From contig CAJYKO010000444.1 in assembly GCA_913775215.1 (NCBI GenBank), forward strand, positions 1 to 9,546: a DNA stretch of 9,546 nucleotides, written 5' to 3'. Of this stretch, positions 1 through 5,644 are shown in pieces (positions within the stretch are counted from its first letter, which is position 1; the number at the start of each line of letters is the position of its first letter). The notes under the pieces were generated by a model. It was given only the letters and a program-made list of their open reading frames with translations, was not told the DNA's origin and searched no databases. This stretch comes from an uncultured Devosia sp. (GTDB lineage: Bacteria; Pseudomonadota; Alphaproteobacteria; Rhizobiales; Devosiaceae). The position numbers and the translations under genes are program-made.

Positions 1-68
1 TTGATACGCCCGAGGTCCGTGGCATGATCAACAAGATCCCGCACCTCGTCCGTGTAATCGGCGAGTAA
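1..68 (+). CDS. rpmD: 50S ribosomal protein L30, C-terminal fragment
   Basis: This is the last part of the L30 gene, cut by the left window edge. In the frame that begins at base 3 the codons read DTPEVRGMINKIPHLVRVIG-E and then TAA. This is the typical C-terminus of short bacterial L30, where the TPxVRGMIxKVxHLV segment is conserved. L30 is a small protein of the large ribosomal subunit. The position directly before rplO is the standard spc-cluster order (rpsE-rpmD-rplO-secY) and supports the call. The stop is 15 bases before the rplO start, so the two are surely cotranscribed. The start and N-terminal half are outside the window. Confidence 0.93.
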   Translation, partial: DTPEVRGMINKIPHLVRVIGE

Positions 69-83
69 GAGGGAGCTCGACAA

Positions 84-587
84 ATGACTCGTTTGAACGA
101 ACTTCGCGACAATCCCGGTTCCACCAAGGTCCGCGTTCGCGTCGGCCGTGGTATCGGCTCCGGCGTTGGCAAGACCGGTGGTCGTGGTGGCAAGGGCCAG
201 ACGGCTCGTGCCGGTGTCGCGATCAACGGCTTTGAAGGCGGCCAGATGCCCCTTCACATGCGTATGCCGAAGCGTGGCTTCAATGCTTGGAACCCCAAGG
301 ATTGGAACCAGGTCCGCATCGACCGCATCCAGGCCTATATCGACTCTGGCAAGCTCGATGCAAAGGGCGTCATCGACGCTGCTGCGCTCGTGGCTGCTGG
401 CGTGATCCGTCGCGCTAAGGACGGTGTCCGCCTGATCGGCTCGGAAGGCTTCACGGCTTCCAAGGTGACCTTCAAGGTGGATTATGCCACCAAGGGTGCC
501 ACTGCCGCCATCGAAGGCGCTGGCGGCAAGGTTGACTTGATCCCGGTGAAGGAAACCTGGAAGAAGACACCGTACGCCGCCAAGTAA
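84..587 (+). CDS. rplO: 50S ribosomal protein L15
   Basis: L15 is a large-subunit protein that binds 23S rRNA late in assembly. The 167-residue product shows the family's glycine-rich basic N-terminal segment (residues 21-39, GRGIGSGVGKTGGRGGKGQ), then the conserved GFEGGQMPLHMRMPKRGF (49-66). The globular C-terminal half contains the expected GGKVDLIPVK region. It is slightly longer than the E. coli protein, as is usual in alphaproteobacteria. The ATG at 84 has a purine-rich ribosome site (GAGGGAG, 69-75) eight bases upstream. Codon use favours GGT and CGT, as expected of a highly expressed ribosomal gene. The gene is followed directly by a strong intrinsic terminator, which is not expected inside this cluster. 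Confidence 0.97.
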   Translation: MTRLNELRDNPGSTKVRVRVGRGIGSGVGKTGGRGGKGQTARAGVAINGFEGGQMPLHMRMPKRGFNAWNPKDWNQVRIDRIQAYIDSGKLDAKGVIDAAALVAAGVIRRAKDGVRLIGSEGFTASKVTFKVDYATKGATAAIEGAGGKVDLIPVKETWKKTPYAAK

Positions 588-598
588 TTTGGTTCTGA

Positions 599-629
599 CG
601 CACCCGGCCTTGCGGTCGGGTGCGTTTTT
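599..629 (+). terminator. Strong intrinsic terminator after rplO
   Basis: CGCACCCG (599-606) is perfectly complementary to CGGGTGCG (617-624). Three further pairs (GCC 607-609 with GGT 614-616) leave a four-base TTGC loop. The stem is followed at once by five T residues (625-629). This is a canonical rho-independent terminator pointing along the plus strand, 12 bases after the rplO stop. It would end or attenuate transcription of the upstream spc genes before secY. Confidence 0.88.
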
Positions 630-633
630 CTGG

Positions 634-662
634 TTTGTTGCGCCGGGGACGCATTCCTATAT
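634..662 (+). promoter_or_regulatory. Candidate sigma-70 promoter for secY-adk
   Basis: A TTTGTT box (634-639) is separated by exactly 17 bases from CTATAT (657-662). The rhizobial housekeeping consensus I recall is CTTGAC-N17-CTATAT, so the -10 is a full match and the -35 keeps only its TTG core. It sits just behind the rplO terminator and ahead of a leader of about 150 bases before secY. That is where a new promoter would be needed. This is inference from sequence only. Confidence 0.42.
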
Positions 663-680
663 GTTCCCAGGGCGCGTCGA

Positions 681-713
681 GCGCCTGTGGCCTCATGCCA
701 TAGAGTAGGGCGC
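681..713 (+). promoter_or_regulatory. Hairpin in the secY leader
   Basis: GCGCC (681-685) pairs with GGCGC (709-713), and TGTGGC (686-691) pairs with GCCATA (697-702, one G-T wobble) around a CTCAT loop. Six unpaired bases (703-708) lie on the 3' side. There is no T tract behind it, so it is not a terminator. It lies in the untranslated stretch between the candidate promoter and the secY start and may be a leader structure. An alternative GCGC pairing (672-675 with 681-684) would compete with it. The rest of 588-817 holds only the terminator, the promoter and the secY ribosome site. Confidence 0.35.
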
Positions 714-817
714 GGAAGAGCAGCGCATAGCGGTTTTCCGTATCAGCCTTGCGACAACAAATTTCAGGGCCCGCGATTCGGCTTTTTCGTTTCGCACCCG
801 GCTCTAGGGAGCGAAGT

Positions 818-2155
818 ATGGCGTCCGCAGCCGAGCAACTTGCTCGCAATCTCAGTTTCTCGACCTTTTCCAAGGCGAAAGCCCTTCAGCAGCGCATCTG
901 GTTCACACTGGGCGCGCTGCTTGTTTATCGTTTGGGCACCTTCATTCCGGTCCCGGGCATTGACCCCGATGCGTTCCGCGCGACTTTCGAGCAGAGCCAG
1001 CAGGGCATCATCGGCATGTTTAACATGTTCTCCGGTGGCGCCGTGGAACGTATGGCCATCTTTGCCCTCAACCTCATTCCCTACATCACGGCGTCTATCG
1101 TCGTGCAGGTGATCGCGACTGCTTCGCCCAAGCTCGAAGCGCTTAAGAAAGAGGGCGAAGCAGGGCGACGGAAGATGAACCAGTACACCCGCTATCTGGC
1201 GGTCGTGTTCTGCGCCGTGCAGGCCTATGGCATCGCGGTTGGTCTCGAAGGCAGCCAAGGCGTCGTCCTCAATCCGGGCTGGTTCTTCCGCCTCTCGACC
1301 GTTATCACGCTCGTCGGCGGCACCATGTTCCTGATGTGGCTCGGCGAACAGATCACCTCGCGCGGTGTCGGCAATGGCATCTCGCTGATCATCTTTGCCG
1401 GTATCGTGGCCAATCTGCCCTCGACTGTCGTTCAGACGCTGGAATTGAGCCGTACCGGCGCGATCCCCGCCTTTGCCGGCTTTGGCATGATTGCCTTGGC
1501 GCTCGTCGTCATCGCCATCATCGTCTTCTTCGAGCGCGCCCAGCGCCGCCTTCTGATCCAGTATCCCAAGCGCCAGGTCGGCAATAAGCTTTTCCAGGGC
1601 GATACCTCGCACCTACCATTGAAGCTCAACACCTCGGGCGTTATCCCGGTGATCTTCGGCTCGTCGCTCCTGCTTCTGCCGGCTACGATCGCGTCCTTTG
1701 CTGCGCAGAATAGCGGCATGGGTTGGCTCACCACCGTTACGGCGCTGCTCGGTCGCGGCCAGCCGCTTCATATGGTGCTGTTCGCTTTCTTCATCATCTT
1801 CTTTGCCTTCTTCTACACGGCCATTGTCTTCAATCCGACCGAGACGGCAGACAATCTCAAGCGCTCCGGCGGCTTCATTCCGGGCATTCGTCCCGGTGAG
1901 CGTACCGCCCAGCACATCGATTATGTGTTGACGCGCATCACCGTTATCGGTGCCCTCTACCTCACGGTGATTGCGCTGATTCCGGAACTGATGTTCAGCC
2001 AGCTTGCGGTTGCCCAGTTCATCGGTGGCACCTCGCTGCTGATCATGGTGACGGTGACCCTCGACACGGTCAGCCAGATCCAGAGCCATCTCGTGGCCCA
2101 GCAATATGAGGGGCTGTTGAAGAAATCTCGCCTTGGAGGGGGCAAGCGCCGATGA
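818..2155 (+). CDS. secY: Preprotein translocase channel subunit SecY
   Basis: SecY forms the protein-conducting pore of the SecYEG translocon in the inner membrane. The 445-residue product has the expected ten hydrophobic segments. Family landmarks are GTFIPVPGIDP (40-50), the plug/second-helix region (about 60-100), the cytosolic loop ERAQRRLLIQYPKRQVG (239-255), and PLKLNTSGVIPVIF (267-280). The fifth cytosolic loop GGFIPGIRPGERTAQHID (351-368) carries the conserved Arg358 that SecA needs in E. coli. I chose the ATG at 818 because alphaproteobacterial SecY begins MASAAEQLA and AGGGAG (806-811) lies six bases upstream. An in-frame ATG at 749 would add 23 residues with no family support. The stop overlaps the adk start (ATGA), indicating translational coupling. 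A terminator separates it from rplO, so it probably has its own promoter. Confidence 0.97.
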   Translation: MASAAEQLARNLSFSTFSKAKALQQRIWFTLGALLVYRLGTFIPVPGIDPDAFRATFEQSQQGIIGMFNMFSGGAVERMAIFALNLIPYITASIVVQVIATASPKLEALKKEGEAGRRKMNQYTRYLAVVFCAVQAYGIAVGLEGSQGVVLNPGWFFRLSTVITLVGGTMFLMWLGEQITSRGVGNGISLIIFAGIVANLPSTVVQTLELSRTGAIPAFAGFGMIALALVVIAIIVFFERAQRRLLIQYPKRQVGNKLFQGDTSHLPLKLNTSGVIPVIFGSSLLLLPATIASFAAQNSGMGWLTTVTALLGRGQPLHMVLFAFFIIFFAFFYTAIVFNPTETADNLKRSGGFIPGIRPGERTAQHIDYVLTRITVIGALYLTVIALIPELMFSQLAVAQFIGGTSLLIMVTVTLDTVSQIQSHLVAQQYEGLLKKSRLGGGKRR

Positions 2156-2715
2156 GACTGATCCTGTTGGGACCGCCGGGGGCGGGGAAGGGCACGCAGG
2201 CAAAGATTCTGGTTGAGGCCTACGGCATCCCGCAATTGTCCACTGGCGACATCCTGCGGGCCGCTATTGCCGATCAGACCCCGCTCGGGCTTGAAGCAAA
2301 GGCTATCATGGATCGGGGCGATCTCGTCTCCGACGCCATTGTCAACGGCATCGTCTCCGAACGCATCGACGCCGATGACTGCAAGCCTGGTTTCATTCTC
2401 GATGGCTTCCCGCGCACCATTGCGCAGGCCCAGGCCCTCGATACCATGCTTGCGAATAAGGGTCTCAAGCTTGACGCCGTTATTGAGCTCACGGCAGATG
2501 CCGACGAGCTCGTGCGCCGGGTGATTCAGCGCTCCAAGGACAGCAACCGTCCGGACGATAATCCTGATGTGATCCGGAAGCGCCTTGATGTCTATACCAC
2601 CAGCACTGCCCCCTTGGTCGATTACTACGGCCATCAGGGGCTGGTGAAGACGGTGGACGGCATGGAGCCGGTCGAGAATGTCACTGGAGCTATCAAGAAG
2701 GCTCTAGACAAATAA
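2152..2715 (+). CDS. adk: Adenylate kinase, short form
   Basis: Adenylate kinase interconverts ATP + AMP and 2 ADP in the cytoplasm. The 187-residue protein shows the P-loop GPPGAGKGT (7-15), the AMP-binding region LSTGDILRAAI (29-39), and DGFPRT (84-89). A short lid, RSKDSNRPDDN (127-137), replaces the long zinc-binding-type LID domain, so this is the short variant common in alphaproteobacteria. Arg132-133-type contacts lie within or near this lid, and the helix IRKRLDVY (141-148) follows as usual. The ATG overlaps the last bases of secY, with TTGGAGG (2133-2139) as the ribosome site inside secY. The secY-adk-rpsM order is standard. No clear T-tract terminator follows the gene. Confidence 0.97.
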   Translation: MRLILLGPPGAGKGTQAKILVEAYGIPQLSTGDILRAAIADQTPLGLEAKAIMDRGDLVSDAIVNGIVSERIDADDCKPGFILDGFPRTIAQAQALDTMLANKGLKLDAVIELTADADELVRRVIQRSKDSNRPDDNPDVIRKRLDVYTTSTAPLVDYYGHQGLVKTVDGMEPVENVTGAIKKALDK

Positions 2716-2733
2716 GTTCGTAGGGCGGGGGCT

Positions 2734-2762
2734 GTTGACTCCGTCCTTTCGAATCCTTAAAG
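2734..2762 (+). promoter_or_regulatory. Candidate sigma-70 promoter for rpsM
   Basis: GTTGAC (2734-2739) matches five of six bases of the rhizobial -35 consensus CTTGAC. It is followed after exactly 17 bases by TTAAAG (2757-2762), a weak -10 that matches CTATAT at three positions. It lies 128 bases upstream of the rpsM start. The -35 is the best seen in the window. The start point would fall inside the hairpin 2761-2804, so that hairpin could form only in transcripts reading through from adk. Confidence 0.38.
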
Positions 2763-2804
2763 AACCGCACCAGTCTCATGGATTATTGGGCTGGATTCGG
2801 TTCT
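2761..2804 (+). promoter_or_regulatory. Long hairpin between adk and rpsM
   Basis: AGAACCG (2761-2767) pairs perfectly with CGGTTCT (2798-2804). Inside it, CCAGTC (2770-2775) pairs with GGCTGG (2789-2794, one wobble), leaving a 13-base loop. No T tract follows. Alternative partners exist for the 3' arm: GAATCC (2751-2756) complements GGATTC (2793-2798), and CTGGATT (2791-2797) can pair with AATCCGG (2824-2830). The stretch could therefore switch between folds. Whether it is a 3' end, a processing site or a leader element is unknown. Confidence 0.45.
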
Positions 2805-2847
2805 CCACATGGTTGGGGGTCGAAATCCGGTCCCTTGTTGTTTAAAG

Positions 2848-2870
2848 ACACCCGCCGCGATGGCGCGTGT
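2848..2870 (+). promoter_or_regulatory. Small hairpin just before the rpsM ribosome site
   Basis: ACAC (2848-2851) pairs with GTGT (2867-2870) and CGCC (2853-2856) with GGCG (2862-2865), with one C-C mismatch and a GCGAT loop. It ends six bases before the AAGGAG ribosome site of rpsM. It could influence ribosome access, but a stem this short may also arise by chance. Confidence 0.3.
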
Positions 2871-2889
2871 TGAATGAAGGAGAGCAGAC

Positions 2890-3258
2890 GTGGCTCGTAT
2901 TGCTGGCGTCAATATCCCGACGAACAAGCGCGTGGTTATCGCGCTGCAGTATATTCACGGGATCGGCGAAAAGTTCGCCAATGATATCACGACCAAGGTC
3001 GGTATTCCGGCCGAGCGCCGCGTCAATGAACTGACCGACGCCGAAGTTATCCAGATCCGTGAAGCGATCGACCGCGACTACGTCGTGGAAGGCGATCTTC
3101 GTCGTAACGTTGCGATGAACATCAAGCGCTTGATGGACCTCGGCAACTACCGTGGTCTGCGTCACCGTCGTGGCCTTCCAGTCCGCGGTCAGCGTACGCA
3201 CACCAATGCCCGTACCCGCAAGGGTCCGGCTAAGCCGATCGCCGGCAAGAAGAAGTAA
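2890..3258 (+). CDS. rpsM: 30S ribosomal protein S13
   Basis: S13 sits at the head of the small subunit and contacts the P-site tRNA and bridges to the large subunit. The 122-residue product begins with the family's ARIAGVNIPTNKRVVIALQY and has the helix-two-turn-helix motif around IHGIGEKFA (22-30). It ends with the basic tail RGLRHRRGLPVRGQRTHTNA (88-107) followed by a Lys-rich end. Length is typical. The start codon is GTG at 2890, preceded seven bases upstream by a perfect AAGGAG (2877-2882). No in-frame ATG could give the conserved N-terminus, so GTG is firm. The gene opens the alpha cluster. It is separated from adk by a 174-base structured spacer and from rpsK by a strong terminator. 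Confidence 0.97.
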   Translation: MARIAGVNIPTNKRVVIALQYIHGIGEKFANDITTKVGIPAERRVNELTDAEVIQIREAIDRDYVVEGDLRRNVAMNIKRLMDLGNYRGLRHRRGLPVRGQRTHTNARTRKGPAKPIAGKKK

Positions 3259-3260
3259 TT

Positions 3261-3292
3261 CTGTTCCCGCGCCGTCGCGGGGCAGGTTTTTT
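3261..3292 (+). terminator. Strong intrinsic terminator or attenuator after rpsM
   Basis: CCCGCG (3266-3271) pairs perfectly with CGCGGG (3276-3281) around a four-base CCGT loop. The stem extends through T3265-G3282 and, after one bulged base, CTG (3261-3263) with CAG (3283-3285). Six T residues (3287-3292) follow after a single G. It begins two bases after the rpsM stop and points toward rpsK. Because rpsK, rpoA and rplQ are essential, it must be partial or be bypassed by a further promoter. Confidence 0.85.
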
Positions 3293-3295
3293 GAT

Positions 3296-3335
3296 TGGAA
3301 GACGGGCGGGCTTTTTGTCTGACCCGTTTCTTCCA
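3296..3335 (+). promoter_or_regulatory. Second hairpin in the rpsM-rpsK spacer
   Basis: TGGAAGA (3296-3302) pairs with TCTTCCA (3329-3335). CGGG (3303-3306) pairs with CCCG (3323-3326), with two bulged T residues and a 16-base loop. It follows the terminator by three bases and lacks its own T tract. It lies in the rpsK leader, about 50 bases before the start, and may protect a processed end or regulate S11 synthesis. I saw no convincing promoter in 3293-3385. Confidence 0.45.
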
Positions 3336-3385
3336 TGGTGGAGCTGCTGGAACTACGGCAGCGCCGATACCCCTAGAGGATAAGA

Positions 3386-3778
3386 ATGGCTAAGGCTGAA
3401 GTCGCACGCGTCCGTCGTAAGGAACGCAAGAACATCACCTCGGGCGTTGCACACGTTAACGCCTCCTTCAACAACACCATGATCACCATCGCCGACATGC
3501 AGGGCAACACGATTTCGTGGTCCTCGTCGGGCGTTATGGGCTTCAAGGGCTCGCGCAAGTCGACCCCCTATGCTGCCCAGGTCGCTGCCGAAGATGCTGC
3601 AAAGAAGGCTCAGGAACACGGCATGAAGACCCTTGAGGTCGAAGTTCGTGGTCCAGGTTCAGGCCGTGAATCCGCGCTTCGCGCTCTTCAGGCTGCTGGC
3701 TTCAATGTCACCTCCATCCGCGATGTGACCTCGATCCCGCACAACGGTTGCCGTCCGCGCAAGCGGCGCCGCGTCTAA
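3386..3778 (+). CDS. rpsK: 30S ribosomal protein S11
   Basis: S11 lies on the platform of the small subunit near the mRNA exit site. The 130-residue protein has the basic N-terminal stretch VRRKERKNITSGVAHVNASF (9-28), followed by NNTMITIADMQGN and the central GFKGSRKSTPYAAQ. It ends with the nearly invariant IRDVTSIPHNGCRPRKRRRV (111-130). Length is as expected. The ATG at 3386 has AGAGGA (3375-3380) five bases upstream. The gene stands between rpsM and rpoA with spacers of 127 and 100 bases that both fold into hairpins. This is looser packing than in E. coli, and it also lacks rpsD, as is normal for alphaproteobacterial alpha clusters. Confidence 0.97.
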   Translation: MAKAEVARVRRKERKNITSGVAHVNASFNNTMITIADMQGNTISWSSSGVMGFKGSRKSTPYAAQVAAEDAAKKAQEHGMKTLEVEVRGPGSGRESALRALQAAGFNVTSIRDVTSIPHNGCRPRKRRRV

Positions 3779-3780
3779 CG

Positions 3781-3827
3781 AATAGACCACTTGGTAAACT
3801 CCTGGCCGCGGGGCCAGGGGTTCTATT
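3781..3827 (+). terminator. Long hairpin after rpsK, terminator-like without a clean T tract
   Basis: CCTGGCC (3801-3807) pairs perfectly with GGCCAGG (3812-3818) around a GCGG loop. The stem extends through AACT (3797-3800) with GGTT (3819-3822). An alternative outer stem can form between AATAGACC (3781-3788) and GGTTCTATT (3819-3827, one bulged T). The bases behind it (CTATTGTGTTT) are only moderately T-rich, so it may act as an attenuator, an RNase barrier or a weak terminator. It begins three bases after the rpsK stop. Confidence 0.5.
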
Positions 3828-3840
3828 GTGTTTGCGGCGG

Positions 3841-3864
3841 TGCGGCCTTCCGGGCCGCGATTTT
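3841..3864 (+). terminator. Small terminator-like hairpin directly before rpoA
   Basis: GCGGCC (3842-3847) pairs with GGCCGC (3853-3858), with a T-G wobble at 3841-3859 and a TTCCG loop. TTTT (3861-3864) follows after one A, and the rpoA ribosome site AAAGGA starts at 3866. The structure resembles a weak intrinsic terminator placed right on the translation start, or a stem whose folding affects rpoA ribosome access. Confidence 0.45.
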
Positions 3865-3878
3865 GAAAGGACAATACC

Positions 3879-4898
3879 GTGACGATCCAGAGGAACTGGC
3901 AGGAACTCATCAAGCCGACCAAGCTGGAGATTGTTTCGGATAGTGCCGATGCGCGTCAGGCTTCGGTCATCGCCGAACCGCTTGAGCGCGGCTACGGCCT
4001 TACCCTGGGCAACGCCCTGCGTCGCGTCTTGCTGTCTTCGCTCCAGGGCGCAGCAGTAACCGCTATCCAGATCGATGGCATTCTGCACGAATTCTCGTCG
4101 CTTCCCGGCGTGCGTGAGGACATCACTGACCTCGTGCTCAACGTCAAGGAAATCGCCATCAAGATGGGTGGCGAAGGCCCGAAGCGTCTTACTCTCTCCA
4201 AGCAAGGTCCGGGTGCCGTGACCGCTGGTGACATCAAGGTCTCCGGCGATATCGAAGTCCTGAACCCCGAGCTCGTGATCTGCCACCTCGACGATGGCGC
4301 CGAGATCAATATCGAGTTCACCGTCAATACCGGCAAGGGCTATGTCCCGGCCGACAAGAACCGTCCGGAAGATGCCCCGATCGGGTACATTCCCGTCGAT
4401 GCGCTGTTCTCGCCTGTGCGCCGTGTCAGCTACAAGGTTGATGCGACCCGTGCCGGTGAAAGCCTCGACAAGGATAAGCTGACGCTCACAGTCGAAACCA
4501 ATGGCGGCGTGTCGCCGGAAGATGCCGTGGCCTATGCCGCGCGTATCCTCCAGGACCAGCTGTCGGTATTCGTCAACTTCGAAGAGCCCACCAAGGAAAA
4601 GGCACAGGATTCGGTTCCCGAACTCGCCTTCAACCCGGCGCTGCTCAAGAAAGTTGACGAGCTCGAATTGTCCGTGCGCTCGGCCAACTGCCTCAAGAAC
4701 GACAACATCGTCTACATCGGCGACCTCATCCAGAAGACGGAAGCCGAGATGCTGCGGACCCCGAACTTCGGCCGCAAGTCGCTTAATGAAATCAAGGAAG
4801 TCCTGGCACAGATGGGGCTTCATCTCGGGATGGACGTGGCCAATTGGCCCCCTGAGAATATCGATGACCTCGCCAAGCGCTACGAAGATCATTACTGA
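3879..4898 (+). CDS. rpoA: DNA-directed RNA polymerase alpha subunit
   Basis: Alpha dimerises to start RNA polymerase assembly, and its C-terminal domain contacts UP elements and activators. The product has 339 residues. The N-terminal domain (1 to about 235) contains the dimer motif RGYGLTLGNALRRVLLSSL (37-55). A flexible linker (about 236-255) precedes the C-terminal domain (about 256-320). In the C-terminal domain, ELELSVRSANCLK (261-273) and PNFGRKSLNEIKE (295-307) supply Arg267, Asn270, Cys271, Gly298, Lys300 and Ser301. These correspond, two residues shifted, to the DNA-contact set of E. coli. The start is GTG at 3879 with AAAGGA (3866-3871) seven bases upstream, and it gives the family N-terminus TIQ-NWQELIKP. 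Hairpins precede it, and rplQ follows after 31 bases, so rpoA-rplQ form one unit. Confidence 0.98.
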   Translation: MTIQRNWQELIKPTKLEIVSDSADARQASVIAEPLERGYGLTLGNALRRVLLSSLQGAAVTAIQIDGILHEFSSLPGVREDITDLVLNVKEIAIKMGGEGPKRLTLSKQGPGAVTAGDIKVSGDIEVLNPELVICHLDDGAEINIEFTVNTGKGYVPADKNRPEDAPIGYIPVDALFSPVRRVSYKVDATRAGESLDKDKLTLTVETNGGVSPEDAVAYAARILQDQLSVFVNFEEPTKEKAQDSVPELAFNPALLKKVDELELSVRSANCLKNDNIVYIGDLIQKTEAEMLRTPNFGRKSLNEIKEVLAQMGLHLGMDVANWPPENIDDLAKRYEDHY

Positions 4899-4929
4899 TC
4901 CGGCGCTGCCAAGATTTTAGGAGATACCC

Positions 4930-5346
4930 ATGCGACACGGTAATCGCGGCCGCAAACTTAGCCGTACCGCTTCTCACCGTAAGGCCATGTTTGCCAACAT
5001 GTCCGCAGCGCTGATCAAGCACGAACAGATCGTCACCACGCTTCCCAAGGCCAAGGACCTCCGTCCGATCGTCGAGAAGCTCATCACCCTCGGCAAGCGC
5101 GGCGACCTGCACGCTCGCCGCCAGGCCATCGCGCAGATCCGCGACGAAGCCATGGTTGCAAAGCTCTTCGCGGTCCTCGGCCCGCGCTATGCCGAACGTC
5201 AGGGCGGCTATATCCGCATCCTGAAGGCCGGCTTCCGCTATGGCGACAACGCCCCGATGGCCGTGATCGAATTCGTCGATCGCGACGTCGATGCCAAGGG
5301 TCAGGACTCGGGTCCGGTCCAGTTCGACGAAGCCGAAGCCGCATAA
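4930..5346 (+). CDS. rplQ: 50S ribosomal protein L17
   Basis: L17 is a large-subunit protein near the peptide exit tunnel. The 138-residue protein begins MRHGNRGRKLSRTASHRKAM, the highly conserved N-terminus. It continues with the core IVTTLPKAKDLRPIVEKLIT (34-53) and the C-terminal RYAERQGGYIRI and MAVIEFVDR segments. An acidic tail of about 15 residues extends past the E. coli end, as in other alphaproteobacteria. The ATG at 4930 has AGGAG (4919-4923) six bases upstream. It is the last gene of the alpha cluster and is followed by a strong terminator. Confidence 0.97.
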   Translation: MRHGNRGRKLSRTASHRKAMFANMSAALIKHEQIVTTLPKAKDLRPIVEKLITLGKRGDLHARRQAIAQIRDEAMVAKLFAVLGPRYAERQGGYIRILKAGFRYGDNAPMAVIEFVDRDVDAKGQDSGPVQFDEAEAA

Positions 5347-5366
5347 GCTTCGCTTTTACAAATTTC

Positions 5367-5395
5367 AAAGGGCGGCCCCAGTGGCCGCCCTTTTT
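5367..5395 (+). terminator. Intrinsic terminator closing the rpoA-rplQ unit
   Basis: GGGCGGCC (5370-5377) pairs perfectly with GGCCGCCC (5383-5390) around a five-base loop. Three A-T pairs (5367-5369 with 5391-5393) extend the stem to eleven, and the T tract runs to 5395. It begins 20 bases after the rplQ stop. It is the clear end of the ribosomal cluster. Confidence 0.93.
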
Positions 5396-5403
5396 GTTTC
5401 ACA

Positions 5404-5446
5404 TCTCCCTTGGCGGAGAGGTCGACGTAAAGCGGCGGGTGAGGGG
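5404..5446. repeat. Degenerate REP-like intergenic repeat
   Basis: The stretch opens with a small stem (TCTCC 5404-5408 with GGAGA 5415-5419). It continues with AAGCGGCGGGTGAGGGG (5430-5446). This order (CTCCC...GGAGAGGTxG...AAGCGxCGGGTGAGGGG) is the layout of a short repeat I recall scattered between genes of many rhizobial and related genomes. This copy has drifted, with GTAAAG where GCGAAG is usual. It follows the rplQ terminator directly. The call rests on memory of the pattern. There is no second copy in the window. Confidence 0.5.
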
Positions 5447-5644
5447 CCTTTCAGACCTGCAAACGTCATATCGCGCTTTTCCAATCAGGACTCCAAAACC
5501 TCATAGCGCCGTCGCACCTGGCCGCCTGATAACGCCAGCTAACTCTTTGCCACGTAAAAAATTCATGCCTGGTGGGGCGGTTCTCGGCTTCCGCCAGATG
5601 CCGCCCGCGTGTAGGGCATAAGAAAGAGCTTTGGGGACAGATTC
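5447..5644 (+). other. Non-coding stretch upstream of the SDR gene
   Basis: Apart from the repeat before it, the stretch holds one possible hairpin (GGGCGG 5575-5580 with CCGCCC 5601-5606, a 20-base loop containing CGG-CTT-CCG). It also holds the weak ribosome site GGGGA (5633-5637) of the following gene. I looked for -35/-10 pairs with 16-18 base spacing and found none convincing. The promoter of the SDR gene is therefore not identified. Short open frames here have no ribosome sites and no recognisable product. Confidence 0.4.

Noticed and set aside
749..817. In-frame ATG that would extend SecY by 23 residues
   Set aside because: The extension is not part of the SecY family. The ATG at 818 gives the conserved MASAAEQLA start and has a well-spaced ribosome site.
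2721..2750. Possible terminator after adk in a G-rich then C/T-rich stretch
   Set aside because: Pairing of the G run with the CCGTCC segment is weak and there is no T tract behind it.
3708..4892. Long minus-strand open frame opposite rpoA
   Set aside because: It mirrors the codon pattern of rpoA. It has no recognisable domain or ribosome site, and rpoA itself is certain.
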